A stretch of DNA of 64,000 bases, from positions 62,001 to 126,000 of the forward strand of contig JAFZWY010000029.1 in NCBI GenBank assembly GCA_017617125.1, given 5' to 3'. Every line of letters begins with the position of its first letter. Position 1 is the stretch's first letter. Shown here piece by piece: positions 47,501 to 53,999 of the stretch. Source of the stretch: Bacteroidales bacterium. GTDB lineage: Bacteria > Bacteroidota > Bacteroidia > Bacteroidales > ML635J-15. Made by a program: the position numbers and the translations under genes. The notes under the pieces are model-generated. The model was not told where the DNA came from, did no database searches, and saw only the letters and a list, made by a program, of their open reading frames with translations.

Positions 47501-48529
47501 TTAAATGTGATATTCGAGGCAATACCGCTATATACGTTTACTGTGATGGCAAACAACGACGAGTATGGCACTGTCAGCGGTGGCGGCCAGTATATGGAAG
47601 GCACGTACGCTGTCATCTCGGCCACGCCGAACGACGGCTACCGCTTTGTGACGTGGGACGACGATGTTGCCACCAACCCGCGTTCGATCAGGGTTATCGG
47701 CAATAGAACTTATGTCGCCATCTTTGAACGGGACCAGAGCACAATTACTGTGCTTCCGGCAGATTCGAGCAACGGCTCTGTTACCGGCGGCGGCACATAC
47801 GATGTAGGAGCCACGGTTACCTTGACGGCAATTCCGAATGCAGGTTTCCGCTTCCTGTCGTGGAATGACGACAATACCGACAACCCGAGGACGATAGTTG
47901 TCAATGGCGACAGCACTTTTGTCGCAAGCTTCAAGGCGATATACACGATCACTGTGCTGGCAAACAACAATGAATACGGAACTGTGTCGGCAGGCGGTAC
48001 GTTCGACGAGGGCGAGGAGGTGACCCTGACTGCGGAACCCAGCGCAAGGTACTGCTTCATCGAGTGGAACGACGGCAACACCGACAATCCGCGTACGGTT
48101 ACAGCCACAAGCGACATTACCTACGTAGCCGATTTCAGCAGGACGGCATATCTCGCAATCGACACGACAGCAACAAGCTACCTTACTATTGACAACCATA
48201 CGTTTTATGCGAGCGGAATGTTTTCGTATGTAAGACCATCGGAATTTGGTTGCGATACGATCGTAAACCTCAATCTTCGCTTACTCGACGAGCCGAAATC
48301 ATGCGACATAAGTCCAAATCCAGCAAACAACATAATCAGCATATCGTCGGAGAATTTTATTTCGTCGGTTGAGATATATTCTACAACGGGAAGGCTTGTG
48401 ATGCAGAAGGAAATAAACGCGTATAGTGCGGAGATGGACATAGAATGGTTAGTTTCGGGAGTATATTTTGTAAGGTTGTTCGGTGAAGACGGTGGACAAC
48501 CGGTAGTTCAAAGATTTTTAAAAGAATAA
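44552..48529 (+). CDS. BspA-like LRR surface protein 6, type A T9SS sorting domain
   Basis: The 1325-residue protein has a signal peptide (MRKLYTILLLFVACMVTNKVFA) and the shared head (YDFTARCSTGQTLYF). LRRs run from about 60 to 595 with the break VAYSGTAEGGGWG. A block related to copy 4 (VTSITLPSSLREIGQFAF) is present. Eight InlB-type repeats (about 609-1198) have the same order as copy 3. The spacer domain (IVNLNLRLLDEPKSCD) and type A sorting domain (about 1251-1325) also go with copy 3. A FISUMP lipoprotein gene follows after 3 bases, so the two should share a transcript. Codon use in the last third is richer in G and C than in the LRR part. Confidence 0.9.
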   Translation: MRKLYTILLLFVACMVTNKVFAYDFTARCSTGQTLYFNILSDAETLSVEVTTSGSTNYLNGDVEIPSTVTSNSVTYTVTRIGDHAFDFCQSPTTIVIPNSVTSIGNQAFYYCSGLTTMTIPESVTYIDDLAFSYCMNMTTVYFNATNCTYMGSASGQVFNYCRSLTTLIIGENVTNIPENAFAGCTRLETVNVPSSVASIGSNAFGSVKNVAYSGTAEGGGWGARTYNGYVESPLVYSDDTKTRLTACYVSATSVEVPNTVTEIGSYAFQDCASLRNLTLPTSVTTLGSSAFSGCTSLLAVYNEDAYFYAGPNNSNYTECIIPEGIKKIHAFACQSHYYVTTVTIPSSVTYIGQHAFSYCSSLTTVNYNATNSTHDSGGSASAFYSCSNLTTINIGDNVEVIPYSVFCDCSGVTSITLPSSLREIGQFAFYGCTGLTSITIPENLASIDAGVFYGCTSLTTVNYNAINCSYIGSLYEVFRDCPVTTLNIGENVTSIPNEIFKDLSGLQSITIPENVTTIGTNAFNGCEGLGNVTIGRSVESIGSYAFRYCDNITEINMLAETPPTINSNTFTTTVYGAATVITPCPAAAVYRSNSQWGQFANIQNEHTSIFNIDVQTEDANKGDVAGDGSFTCDTEVILTATANDGYRFLSWDDGNEDNPRTIIVEGDRTYVASFKAVHTVTATAGENGSIDPSGAITVDDGASLRLTFLPNTGYRIASVIIDGTYNVTVQVYNNVYTLDNITTDRTIAVEFEEIPIHTIAVTANEYGTVSPSGDVSVPEGSNQSFTFTPNTNCRLVSVVVDGSSNVTGQLVNGVYTFVNVAADHTIVATFEEIPSYTISVSAGNHGTISPSTNVTVMEGGSQTFTFSADACYEIGDVRVDGATVRLDENNTYTFTNVTANHTVEATFDILTYTISVTASEHGSVTHNDEVGDAIVNCSDSQSFTIEADDSSQLSSVIVDGQDVTSQLVDGVYTFTNVNADHTLNVIFEAIPLYTFTVMANNDEYGTVSGGGQYMEGTYAVISATPNDGYRFVTWDDDVATNPRSIRVIGNRTYVAIFERDQSTITVLPADSSNGSVTGGGTYDVGATVTLTAIPNAGFRFLSWNDDNTDNPRTIVVNGDSTFVASFKAIYTITVLANNNEYGTVSAGGTFDEGEEVTLTAEPSARYCFIEWNDGNTDNPRTVTATSDITYVADFSRTAYLAIDTTATSYLTIDNHTFYASGMFSYVRPSEFGCDTIVNLNLRLLDEPKSCDISPNPANNIISISSENFISSVEIYSTTGRLVMQKEINAYSAEMDIEWLVSGVYFVRLFGEDGGQPVVQRFLKE

Positions 48530-48532
48530 AAT

Positions 48533-49489
48533 ATGAAAATGAAACATTTTTGTGAAGTTTTATTAGTGGTAATGGCCCTTGTATTTTTTGCAACATCGTG
48601 CCACAAGGAAGCAGTCGAACTTAGTCCGATAGCTAATGTCGACATTGAATTGGTTCGTAGTGGCGAAATGATGAGCAAGGCGGCGGTATCCGAGTTCGAA
48701 GCTACGGTTCTTGTCGAATACGAGTCCGATACGGTTGAATACAATTGTACGTTTATAAGGAAGTCAAATGGAAACTACATTTACGACATTCGCCGCAGCG
48801 ATGCTGTGTATGCGAGCCGTGAAATTCCTTTCCGCATATATGTCGAGGCGATAATTGGCAACGAAATGCTTACGGGCGAGTCGGAAACTCTGAATATAGG
48901 AATTGAAGACGAGGCCATGTTGGTGTCGTTTGCATTGTGGTCGTATCATGGCGGACACTTGTATGTCGACCTTGGGCTTCCGAGCGAAACTCTCTGGTCG
49001 GTTTGCAACATGGGTGCAAACAAGCCTGAGGAATACGGAGACTATTATGCATGGGGCGAGACTACTCCAAAGAATTTGTACAACTGGAATACATATACTA
49101 TTGGCATTGAGCTTGATAGTTTGGCAAATCTCGATGAGTCGCACGATGCTGCCGCAGTAAACTGGGGTTACGGATGGCGCATGCCTTCGAAGGATGATTT
49201 TGTTGAGATAGATACATATTGTACAAAGACTTGGACAACCCGCAACAATGTTAACGGTTATTTGATAACCGGACCGAATGGCAACAGTATGTTCCTGCCT
49301 GCGGCTGGTGGTCGTGGCGATGGCAACATCTACGAAGGCGGTTCTTGCGGTTTCTACTGGCTTAACTCGGTTTATTCCGACGATACCCAGTTTGCATGGG
49401 GATTCCTTTTCGATGCCGATTCGTTCAATGCGACAAGCTACTATCGCATGTACGGTCAGTCGATAAGGCCAGTATGCAATAGGGATTGA
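48533..49489 (+). CDS. FISUMP-domain lipoprotein
   Basis: The 318-residue protein has a lipoprotein signal (MKMKHFCEVLLVVMALVFFATSC, lipid cysteine at 23). A region of about 110 residues that looks like an Ig-type beta domain follows (TVLVEYESDTVEYNCTF). The C-terminal FISUMP domain has the form VDLGLPSETLWSVCNMGA, YYAWGETTPK, GWRMPSKDDF, LPAAGGR and SIRPVCN. The domain is close to that at 51589. Its 3-base distance to LRR gene 6 suggests joint expression and maybe a shared surface role. Confidence 0.88.
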   Translation: MKMKHFCEVLLVVMALVFFATSCHKEAVELSPIANVDIELVRSGEMMSKAAVSEFEATVLVEYESDTVEYNCTFIRKSNGNYIYDIRRSDAVYASREIPFRIYVEAIIGNEMLTGESETLNIGIEDEAMLVSFALWSYHGGHLYVDLGLPSETLWSVCNMGANKPEEYGDYYAWGETTPKNLYNWNTYTIGIELDSLANLDESHDAAAVNWGYGWRMPSKDDFVEIDTYCTKTWTTRNNVNGYLITGPNGNSMFLPAAGGRGDGNIYEGGSCGFYWLNSVYSDDTQFAWGFLFDADSFNATSYYRMYGQSIRPVCNRD

Positions 49490-49515
49490 TAAGGACAATT
49501 TCGTCCGACTAAACG

Positions 49516-49600
49516 TTGTTCTAAATGTTGTCAGGATTGCTGCTTTGTGCAGCGATCTAAAGGTTACAAACTAAGACAGCATTTAGAACAATTTTTTTTT
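49516..49600 (+). ncRNA. Structured palindromic element, terminator or small RNA
   Basis: A 17-bp outer stem (49516-49532 with 49575-49591, one G-T pair) encloses a 10-bp hairpin (49534-49543 with 49549-49558, two G-T pairs) and a 16-base single strand; nine T follow. The T run makes it a plausible terminator for the FISUMP gene. The branched form is unusual for a simple terminator, and the outer arms also look like short terminal inverted repeats of a miniature mobile element. Confidence 0.45.
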
Positions 49601-49631
49601 ATGTTTTCAATTTCAGTGCGAAAAATATCAT

Positions 49632-49639
49632 TATATTTG
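49632..49639 (+). promoter_or_regulatory. -7 box (TATATTTG) of sod
   Basis: The TAnnTTTG match lies 24 bases before the ATG. No clear -33 TTTG was found at the right distance. Confidence 0.5.
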
Positions 49640-49663
49640 TCGTATTAATTAAAAATCCTACTT

Positions 49664-50266
49664 ATGAAAGAAATTATGCCCGTAAATGGAAGTTTTGAGA
49701 TGCCAGCATTGCCGTTCGAGGCATCGGCTTTAAATGGAGTTATAAGCGCAGAAACTTTGTCGTTTCACCACGGAAAGCACCTGAAGGCTTATGTTGACAA
49801 TATGAACAAGATGTTGCCTGGTAGCGGATTGGAAGGCTTGTCGCTGGTCGAGGTTGTAAAGCGTGCCGAAGGCGGTATGTTCAACAATGCAGGACAGGTG
49901 CTTAACCACATAATGTATTTCGAGCAGTTTGCTGCAAAACGCGAAAACAATCATCCGACAGGACAACTTTTGTCGTTGATAGAAAGGGATTTCGGTTCTT
50001 TTGAGGATTTCAAGACTGAGTTCGTGCAGAAAGGCGTAGGTCTGTTCGGTTCTGGATGGGTTTGGCTTTCATTGAATGCTGAAGGAAAACTTGTAATTAC
50101 CCAGGAACCCAATGCTGGAAATCCTGTGCGTAGCGGATTGAAGCCATTGCTTACTTTCGATGTGTGGGAACACGCATACTATCTTGATTATCAGAATCGC
50201 CGTGCCGACCATCTTAATGCTTTGTGGAGCATAATCGGTTGGAGAGTGATAGAAGAACGCTTGTAG
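49664..50266 (+). CDS. sod: Superoxide dismutase, iron/manganese type
   Basis: The enzyme turns superoxide into oxygen and hydrogen peroxide. The 200 residues contain all four metal ligands in family positions: His35 (SFHHGKH), His82 (QVLNHIMYF), Asp166 and His170 (DVWEHAYY). Gln78 in FNNAGQ is at the position where iron-type enzymes carry the active-site glutamine, so an iron or cambialistic enzyme is likely. There is no signal peptide, so it is cytoplasmic. It is monocistronic between a promoter and a terminator, which fits oxygen-stress defence in an anaerobe. Confidence 0.95.
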   Translation: MKEIMPVNGSFEMPALPFEASALNGVISAETLSFHHGKHLKAYVDNMNKMLPGSGLEGLSLVEVVKRAEGGMFNNAGQVLNHIMYFEQFAAKRENNHPTGQLLSLIERDFGSFEDFKTEFVQKGVGLFGSGWVWLSLNAEGKLVITQEPNAGNPVRSGLKPLLTFDVWEHAYYLDYQNRRADHLNALWSIIGWRVIEERL

Positions 50267-50290
50267 CTATAAGTAGCGTAATTTGTCGAT

Positions 50291-50337
50291 AAACATATCT
50301 TGCAGGCAAATTTAGCTTGCAAGATATGTTTGTTGTT
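50291..50337 (+). terminator. Intrinsic terminator after sod
   Basis: A 14-bp perfect stem (AAACATATCTTGCA / TGCAAGATATGTTT) with a 13-base loop is followed by a T-rich tail. Confidence 0.82.
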
Positions 50338-50456
50338 TTTCATTATTAATTCGACACTGTTGATTATCAGCAAATCGGTAATCTGTTGATTGTCATGCTT
50401 TGTTAAAAAAAGTGGAAAAATATCAGATAATATAAGGATTATAATAGTAAAAAATC

Positions 50457-50464
50457 TATATTTG
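50457..50464 (+). promoter_or_regulatory. -7 box (TATATTTG) before the GldM-C-like gene
   Basis: The match is in the 226-base region 50338-50563 and implies a leader of about 95 bases. A second TAnnTTTG (TATCTTTG, 50474-50481) is close by. No -33 TTTG is well placed for either. Confidence 0.4.
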
Positions 50465-50491
50465 CATTGTCGTTATCTTTGGTATCTGTTA

Positions 50492-50545
50492 AGGGACTTC
50501 GCAGAACTGGAGAAGCGACATAAATTGTAAAAAATAGAAGTCCTT
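50492..50545 (+). promoter_or_regulatory. Long-range stem in the leader of the GldM-C-like gene
   Basis: AGGGACTTC (50492-50500) can pair with GAAGTCCTT (50537-50545), one G-T pair, enclosing 36 bases. The right arm ends 18 bases before the ATG. It may be a leader structure that affects translation. Confidence 0.35.
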
Positions 50546-50563
50546 CAATTAAATTTTAATAAT

Positions 50564-51199
50564 ATGAGAGCAAAAAATCTAATTTTAGTAATGTCGCTGC
50601 TGTGCATTTCTTTTATGATGGCTAAGGCGCAGAATGTCCAAATCAAAAACACTGCAATTGATGTGTTGTATCGAGGAGTAAAGAATCCTGTTTCGATAGT
50701 AGCTTGCGCAAATGATGGCGCTCCAACAATATCAAATGGTGCAAAGATATATTCAGGACAAGTTTCTGGATTCGACGGCCAATATGTAGTTGAAATAACC
50801 GATCCGGATGTTAAGTCGGTGACAATAAGTGTAGGAGAGGCCTCTTGTCAGTTTAAGGTGTTGAATCTTCCTATGCCTACAATCACAATTGGAGGATATG
50901 GGGTTGGTGATGAGATTCCTAAGTCAGTTTTTACAAAATCGACAAAAATTGATGCTGTAATAAGCGATGTGAACTTTCCTTTCAAGGATGTTGAATATAA
51001 TGTAACTCAATTCACATATATGAAAGAGGAAGGTGGTATAACATCAACACAATTTGTAACTGGAAATGAAATCCCCGCTGATATTCTAGCCGATATAAAA
51101 AAGAAATCATCTGGTTCTACAATAATGTTCATCGGAATTAAGGTTTCTACACCAGCTGGTCAAAGATATGCTCCTGGTTTTACAGCAGAATTGAAATAA
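50564..51199 (+). CDS. Exported protein like the C-terminal domains of GldM
   Basis: The 211-residue protein has a signal peptide (MRAKNLILVMSLLCISFMMAKAQ). Two beta domains follow: about 25-100 with the motif DVLYRGVKNPVSI, then TISNGAKI and a closing FKV; and about 103-211 starting PMPTITIGGYGVGDEI, with FKDVEYNVTQFTY. This order matches the last two periplasmic domains of GldM/PorM, the rotor shaft of the T9SS motor. The N-terminal membrane helix and the first two periplasmic domains of GldM are absent. It stands alone between a leader and a terminator. Binding to T9SS parts is inference; no such test can be read from sequence. Confidence 0.72.
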   Translation: MRAKNLILVMSLLCISFMMAKAQNVQIKNTAIDVLYRGVKNPVSIVACANDGAPTISNGAKIYSGQVSGFDGQYVVEITDPDVKSVTISVGEASCQFKVLNLPMPTITIGGYGVGDEIPKSVFTKSTKIDAVISDVNFPFKDVEYNVTQFTYMKEEGGITSTQFVTGNEIPADILADIKKKSSGSTIMFIGIKVSTPAGQRYAPGFTAELK

Positions 51200-51237
51200 G
51201 CATTTTGTTCACATAGAATGTAAATTAAGATAGATTA

Positions 51238-51272
51238 ACGGCAGTCGGCGAAAGTCGGCTGTCGTTTTTTTT
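51238..51272 (+). terminator. Intrinsic terminator with GAAA loop
   Basis: A 12-bp stem (three G-T pairs) is capped by a GAAA tetraloop and followed by eight T. Its left arm and loop share 15 bases (GGCAGTCGGCGAAAG) with the terminator at 52566. Confidence 0.88.
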
Positions 51273-51318
51273 GTTTCTAAAATTTTCAAAAAAATCAACG
51301 CAGTTAAATATAAAATGT

Positions 51319-51326
51319 TAACTTTG
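51319..51326 (+). promoter_or_regulatory. -7 box (TAACTTTG) in the 316-base gap 51273-51588
   Basis: If used, it gives a leader of about 255 bases to the lipoprotein at 51589. The gap has no gene I can support. Other contents are a run of eight C (51444-51451) in otherwise AT-rich sequence and a weak TACAA/TTGTA hairpin just after it. Confidence 0.35.
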
Positions 51327-51588
51327 CATCAAGTTACCTATATAGTCTGGGTTGTGCATTGCTTTTATGATGTTCATATTGACACAATATTTGTAGGACA
51401 CACTTCTGTTGCGTCTTGTAGCTTATTGAATATCAGCAAATTACCCCCCCCTGTACAAGCTTAGTTTGTAGTATTTTTTCCATATTTAAGCATATTGCAA
51501 CGGTAGTTAGATACTTGTTGTGGAATTTTTATATTGCTCATAAATCCGTAATTGTTAATTTTAAGTATAAATTTAAATTTTGTTCACT

Positions 51589-52536
51589 ATGAAAAAGACT
51601 TTATTTTTATTGTTCGCCATTGTTTCTATGGCAGGAATGATAGCGATTAGTGGTTGTAATAAGACATACACGGTTGTCTTTGATGCAAATGGAGGAACTG
51701 GAACTATGGCTCCTCAAGAATTTACTGGTGGTGAATCGCAGGCACTAATGCGCAATGCATTTACCTATGAAGGTTATACTTTTAGTGGCTGGAATACTGT
51801 GCGTGACGGCAGCGGTGCTTCATATCCTGATGGATATACCCTAACCGTCAGCAGCGATATGACCTTGTATGCGCAGTGGACAAGCAACGGCACAAGTCCA
51901 ACGCCTAGTCCTACACCTACTAACTCTCTTAACGGACACGAGTTTGTTGACCTTGGATTGCCTAGCGGACTTCTTTGGGCAACCTGCAATGTAGGTGCAA
52001 CAACGCCAGAAGGTTATGGCAGTTACTTTGCTTGGGGAGAAACTGCAGCTAAAGAAAACTATAACTGGACTACCTATGCTCATAGTAATGGCGATGAGCA
52101 TAGTATCACAAAGTATTGTGACGAATCGGAATATGGTTACAATGGTTTTACTGATAATTTGACCGTCCTTGAGGCTTCCGACGATGCTGCTACAGCTAAC
52201 TGGGGCGCTGGTTGGAGAATGCCTACAAAGGCGGAAATGCAGGAATTGTACGATAACTGCACCCACGAATATACAACTCAGAACGGAGTGAACGGACGCC
52301 TCTTTACGGCAAGCAATGGAAAATCTATTTTCCTTCCAGCTGCTGGTGGATATAGTGATAATACTCTTAATAATGCAGGGGCGGATGGATACTATTGGTC
52401 AAGTTCTCTTGCTACAGACAGCCCACGAGGTGCGTTTAGTCTCTTCTTCTATGATAATTCAGGCTACGATTTAGATGACTTTGAACGTACAGAGGGAATA
52501 AGTGTGCGTCCAGTCTGCATGCCGGCACAGAAATAA
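51589..52536 (+). CDS. Lipoprotein with InlB-type repeat and FISUMP domain
   Basis: The 315-residue protein has a lipoprotein signal (MKKTLFLLFAIVSMAGMIAI, then SGC with the lipid cysteine at 23). One InlB-type beta-repeat follows (about 26-98; YTVVFDANGGTGTM, GYTFSGWNTVRDGSG, MTLYAQW). A short linker rich in Thr, Pro and Ser (TSPTPSPTPTNS) leads to a FISUMP domain (VDLGLPSGLLWATCNVGA, YFAWGETAAKENYNW, GWRMPTKAEM, FLPAAGGYS, SVRPVCMP). The start at 51589 is preferred over a TTG 3 codons upstream. It links the two surface-domain families of the nearby island in one protein. Confidence 0.88.
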   Translation: MKKTLFLLFAIVSMAGMIAISGCNKTYTVVFDANGGTGTMAPQEFTGGESQALMRNAFTYEGYTFSGWNTVRDGSGASYPDGYTLTVSSDMTLYAQWTSNGTSPTPSPTPTNSLNGHEFVDLGLPSGLLWATCNVGATTPEGYGSYFAWGETAAKENYNWTTYAHSNGDEHSITKYCDESEYGYNGFTDNLTVLEASDDAATANWGAGWRMPTKAEMQELYDNCTHEYTTQNGVNGRLFTASNGKSIFLPAAGGYSDNTLNNAGADGYYWSSSLATDSPRGAFSLFFYDNSGYDLDDFERTEGISVRPVCMPAQK

Positions 52537-52565
52537 AGAAATTTACGAAGGACGAACTTCAATAC

Positions 52566-52598
52566 AAGGCAGTCGGCGAAAGCTGGCTGTCTTTTTTT
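52566..52598 (+). terminator. Intrinsic terminator with GAAA loop, twin of 51238
   Basis: A 12-bp stem (AAGGCAGTCGGC / GCTGGCTGTCTT, with G-T pairs) has a GAAA loop and seven T. It shares 15 bases with the terminator at 51238. Confidence 0.87.
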
Positions 52599-52646
52599 GT
52601 TAATAAATATATCTCTTATTAGGTGTGTTCGCTCGGTGGATATGTT

Positions 52647-52654
52647 TACCTTTG
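52647..52654 (+). promoter_or_regulatory. -7 box (TACCTTTG) of the helicase-pyrKD operon
   Basis: TAnnTTTG lies 22 bases before the ATG at 52677. The -33 region lacks a clean TTTG. Confidence 0.45.
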
Positions 52655-52676
52655 TATTTTGTAAATTGAGAATAAA

Positions 52677-53996
52677 ATGCGATTTGACGAACTTACATTG
52701 CACGACTGTCTTCACGAGGCTGTAGAATCCTTCGGATTCGAGGAAATGACGCGTATACAAGCTGAAACTTTTCAGCCTGTGGTTGACGGTTGCGACATTA
52801 TGGCTTGTTCGCAGACAGGTTCCGGAAAGACCGTTGCATTTCTGCTCCCTCTTATGGAAAGAATGTTGCGCCATCCTAAAAAGGGCATCAGAGCGTTGGT
52901 AATTGCGCCTACGCGTGAACTTTGCATGCAGATCGAAGAGCAGATAGAAGGTCTGGCATATTTTTCCAACCAGTCATCTATCGCAATATATGGCGGAAAC
53001 GACCAACAAGGCTTTGGTGATCAGAAAAATGCTCTCGTAAATGGTGTCGACATTGTGGTGGCGACTCCCGGACGATTGATTTCGCATCTAAACCTCGGTT
53101 ATGCCGACTTTTCCTCCCTCGATTTCCTTGTACTTGATGAGGCTGACGAAATGCTTGACATGGGTTTCTATCCCGACATCATGAAGATAGTGAAGCAGTT
53201 GCCCGAAAAGCGTCAGTCGCTTATGTTCAGTGCAACAATGCCTGCACAGATAAAGAAACTTGCCGAGCAGATTCTGGTGGAACCAAAGTTCGTTGACCTT
53301 AATTTTTCGAAGCCCGCTGCCGAAATTGACCAGAAGGTTTACATGGTTTACGAAAACGACAAGATGAAACTTTTGCTTCACACTTTGGACGAACACAAGG
53401 GCGAGAAGGTGATAATTTTTGTTGGTAAAAAGCAAAGAGTCGGCGAAATCTCATCGTTCTTGCGAATGAACAATATTCCAAACCGACCGATAAATTCAAA
53501 CTTTACTCAGGAAGAGCGCGAAAACGCAGTTCTCGATTTCAAGAGCGGAAAAATCAACATTGTTGTAACAACAAATCTGCTTTCGCGAGGCATCGACATC
53601 GACAATGTAAATTTGATTTTGAACTACGATATTCCGCATAAGGCCGAGGATTATGTTCACCGCATTGGTCGTACTGCACGAGCAGGAAAGGACGGTATGG
53701 CTGTAAGTTTTATCGGAGAGGACGAAATAGACCATTTCGACAGAATTGAGAAACTGCTTGAGCGCGTGGTCGAGAAGTCGCCATTGCCCGATGGCTTTGG
53801 CGAAGCTCCCGAGTATAAACCTGGCAGAAAGTCATCGAAACGCAGACATGGAGGTTCGTATCGTGGTGGACGAAAATTTTCGGGACGAAAGAAAGTCGTG
53901 TCAAAAAATGCAGATGCTGTTTCTGGCGATGCTAAGTCGCACAAGCCGCATCGTCGCAGAAGACCTAGTAATAAAACTGAAAACAAAGGAGAATAA
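52677..53996 (+). CDS. DEAD-box ATP-dependent RNA helicase
   Basis: The 439-residue helicase unwinds RNA duplexes, by family in ribosome assembly, RNA decay or cold adaptation. Motifs in order are: the Q motif (TRIQAETFQPV), SQTGSGKT (motif I), PTRELCMQ (Ia), ATPGRL (Ib), LDEADEM (II), SATMP (III), and in the second domain TNLLSRGIDI (V) and HRIGRTARAG (VI). The tail from about 385 is rich in Arg, Lys and Gly (SSKRRHGGSYRGGRKFSGR), typical for RNA binding. It is the first gene of a tight operon; pyrK begins 3 bases after its stop. Confidence 0.95.
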   Translation: MRFDELTLHDCLHEAVESFGFEEMTRIQAETFQPVVDGCDIMACSQTGSGKTVAFLLPLMERMLRHPKKGIRALVIAPTRELCMQIEEQIEGLAYFSNQSSIAIYGGNDQQGFGDQKNALVNGVDIVVATPGRLISHLNLGYADFSSLDFLVLDEADEMLDMGFYPDIMKIVKQLPEKRQSLMFSATMPAQIKKLAEQILVEPKFVDLNFSKPAAEIDQKVYMVYENDKMKLLLHTLDEHKGEKVIIFVGKKQRVGEISSFLRMNNIPNRPINSNFTQEERENAVLDFKSGKINIVVTTNLLSRGIDIDNVNLILNYDIPHKAEDYVHRIGRTARAGKDGMAVSFIGEDEIDHFDRIEKLLERVVEKSPLPDGFGEAPEYKPGRKSSKRRHGGSYRGGRKFSGRKKVVSKNADAVSGDAKSHKPHRRRRPSNKTENKGE

Positions 53997-53999
53997 TAT

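Noticed and set aside
25188..48529. Possible CRISPR array because of dense short repeats
   Set aside because: The repeats are in frame, vary in sequence, and code for LRR and InlB-type units; there are no constant repeats with unique spacers and no cas genes.
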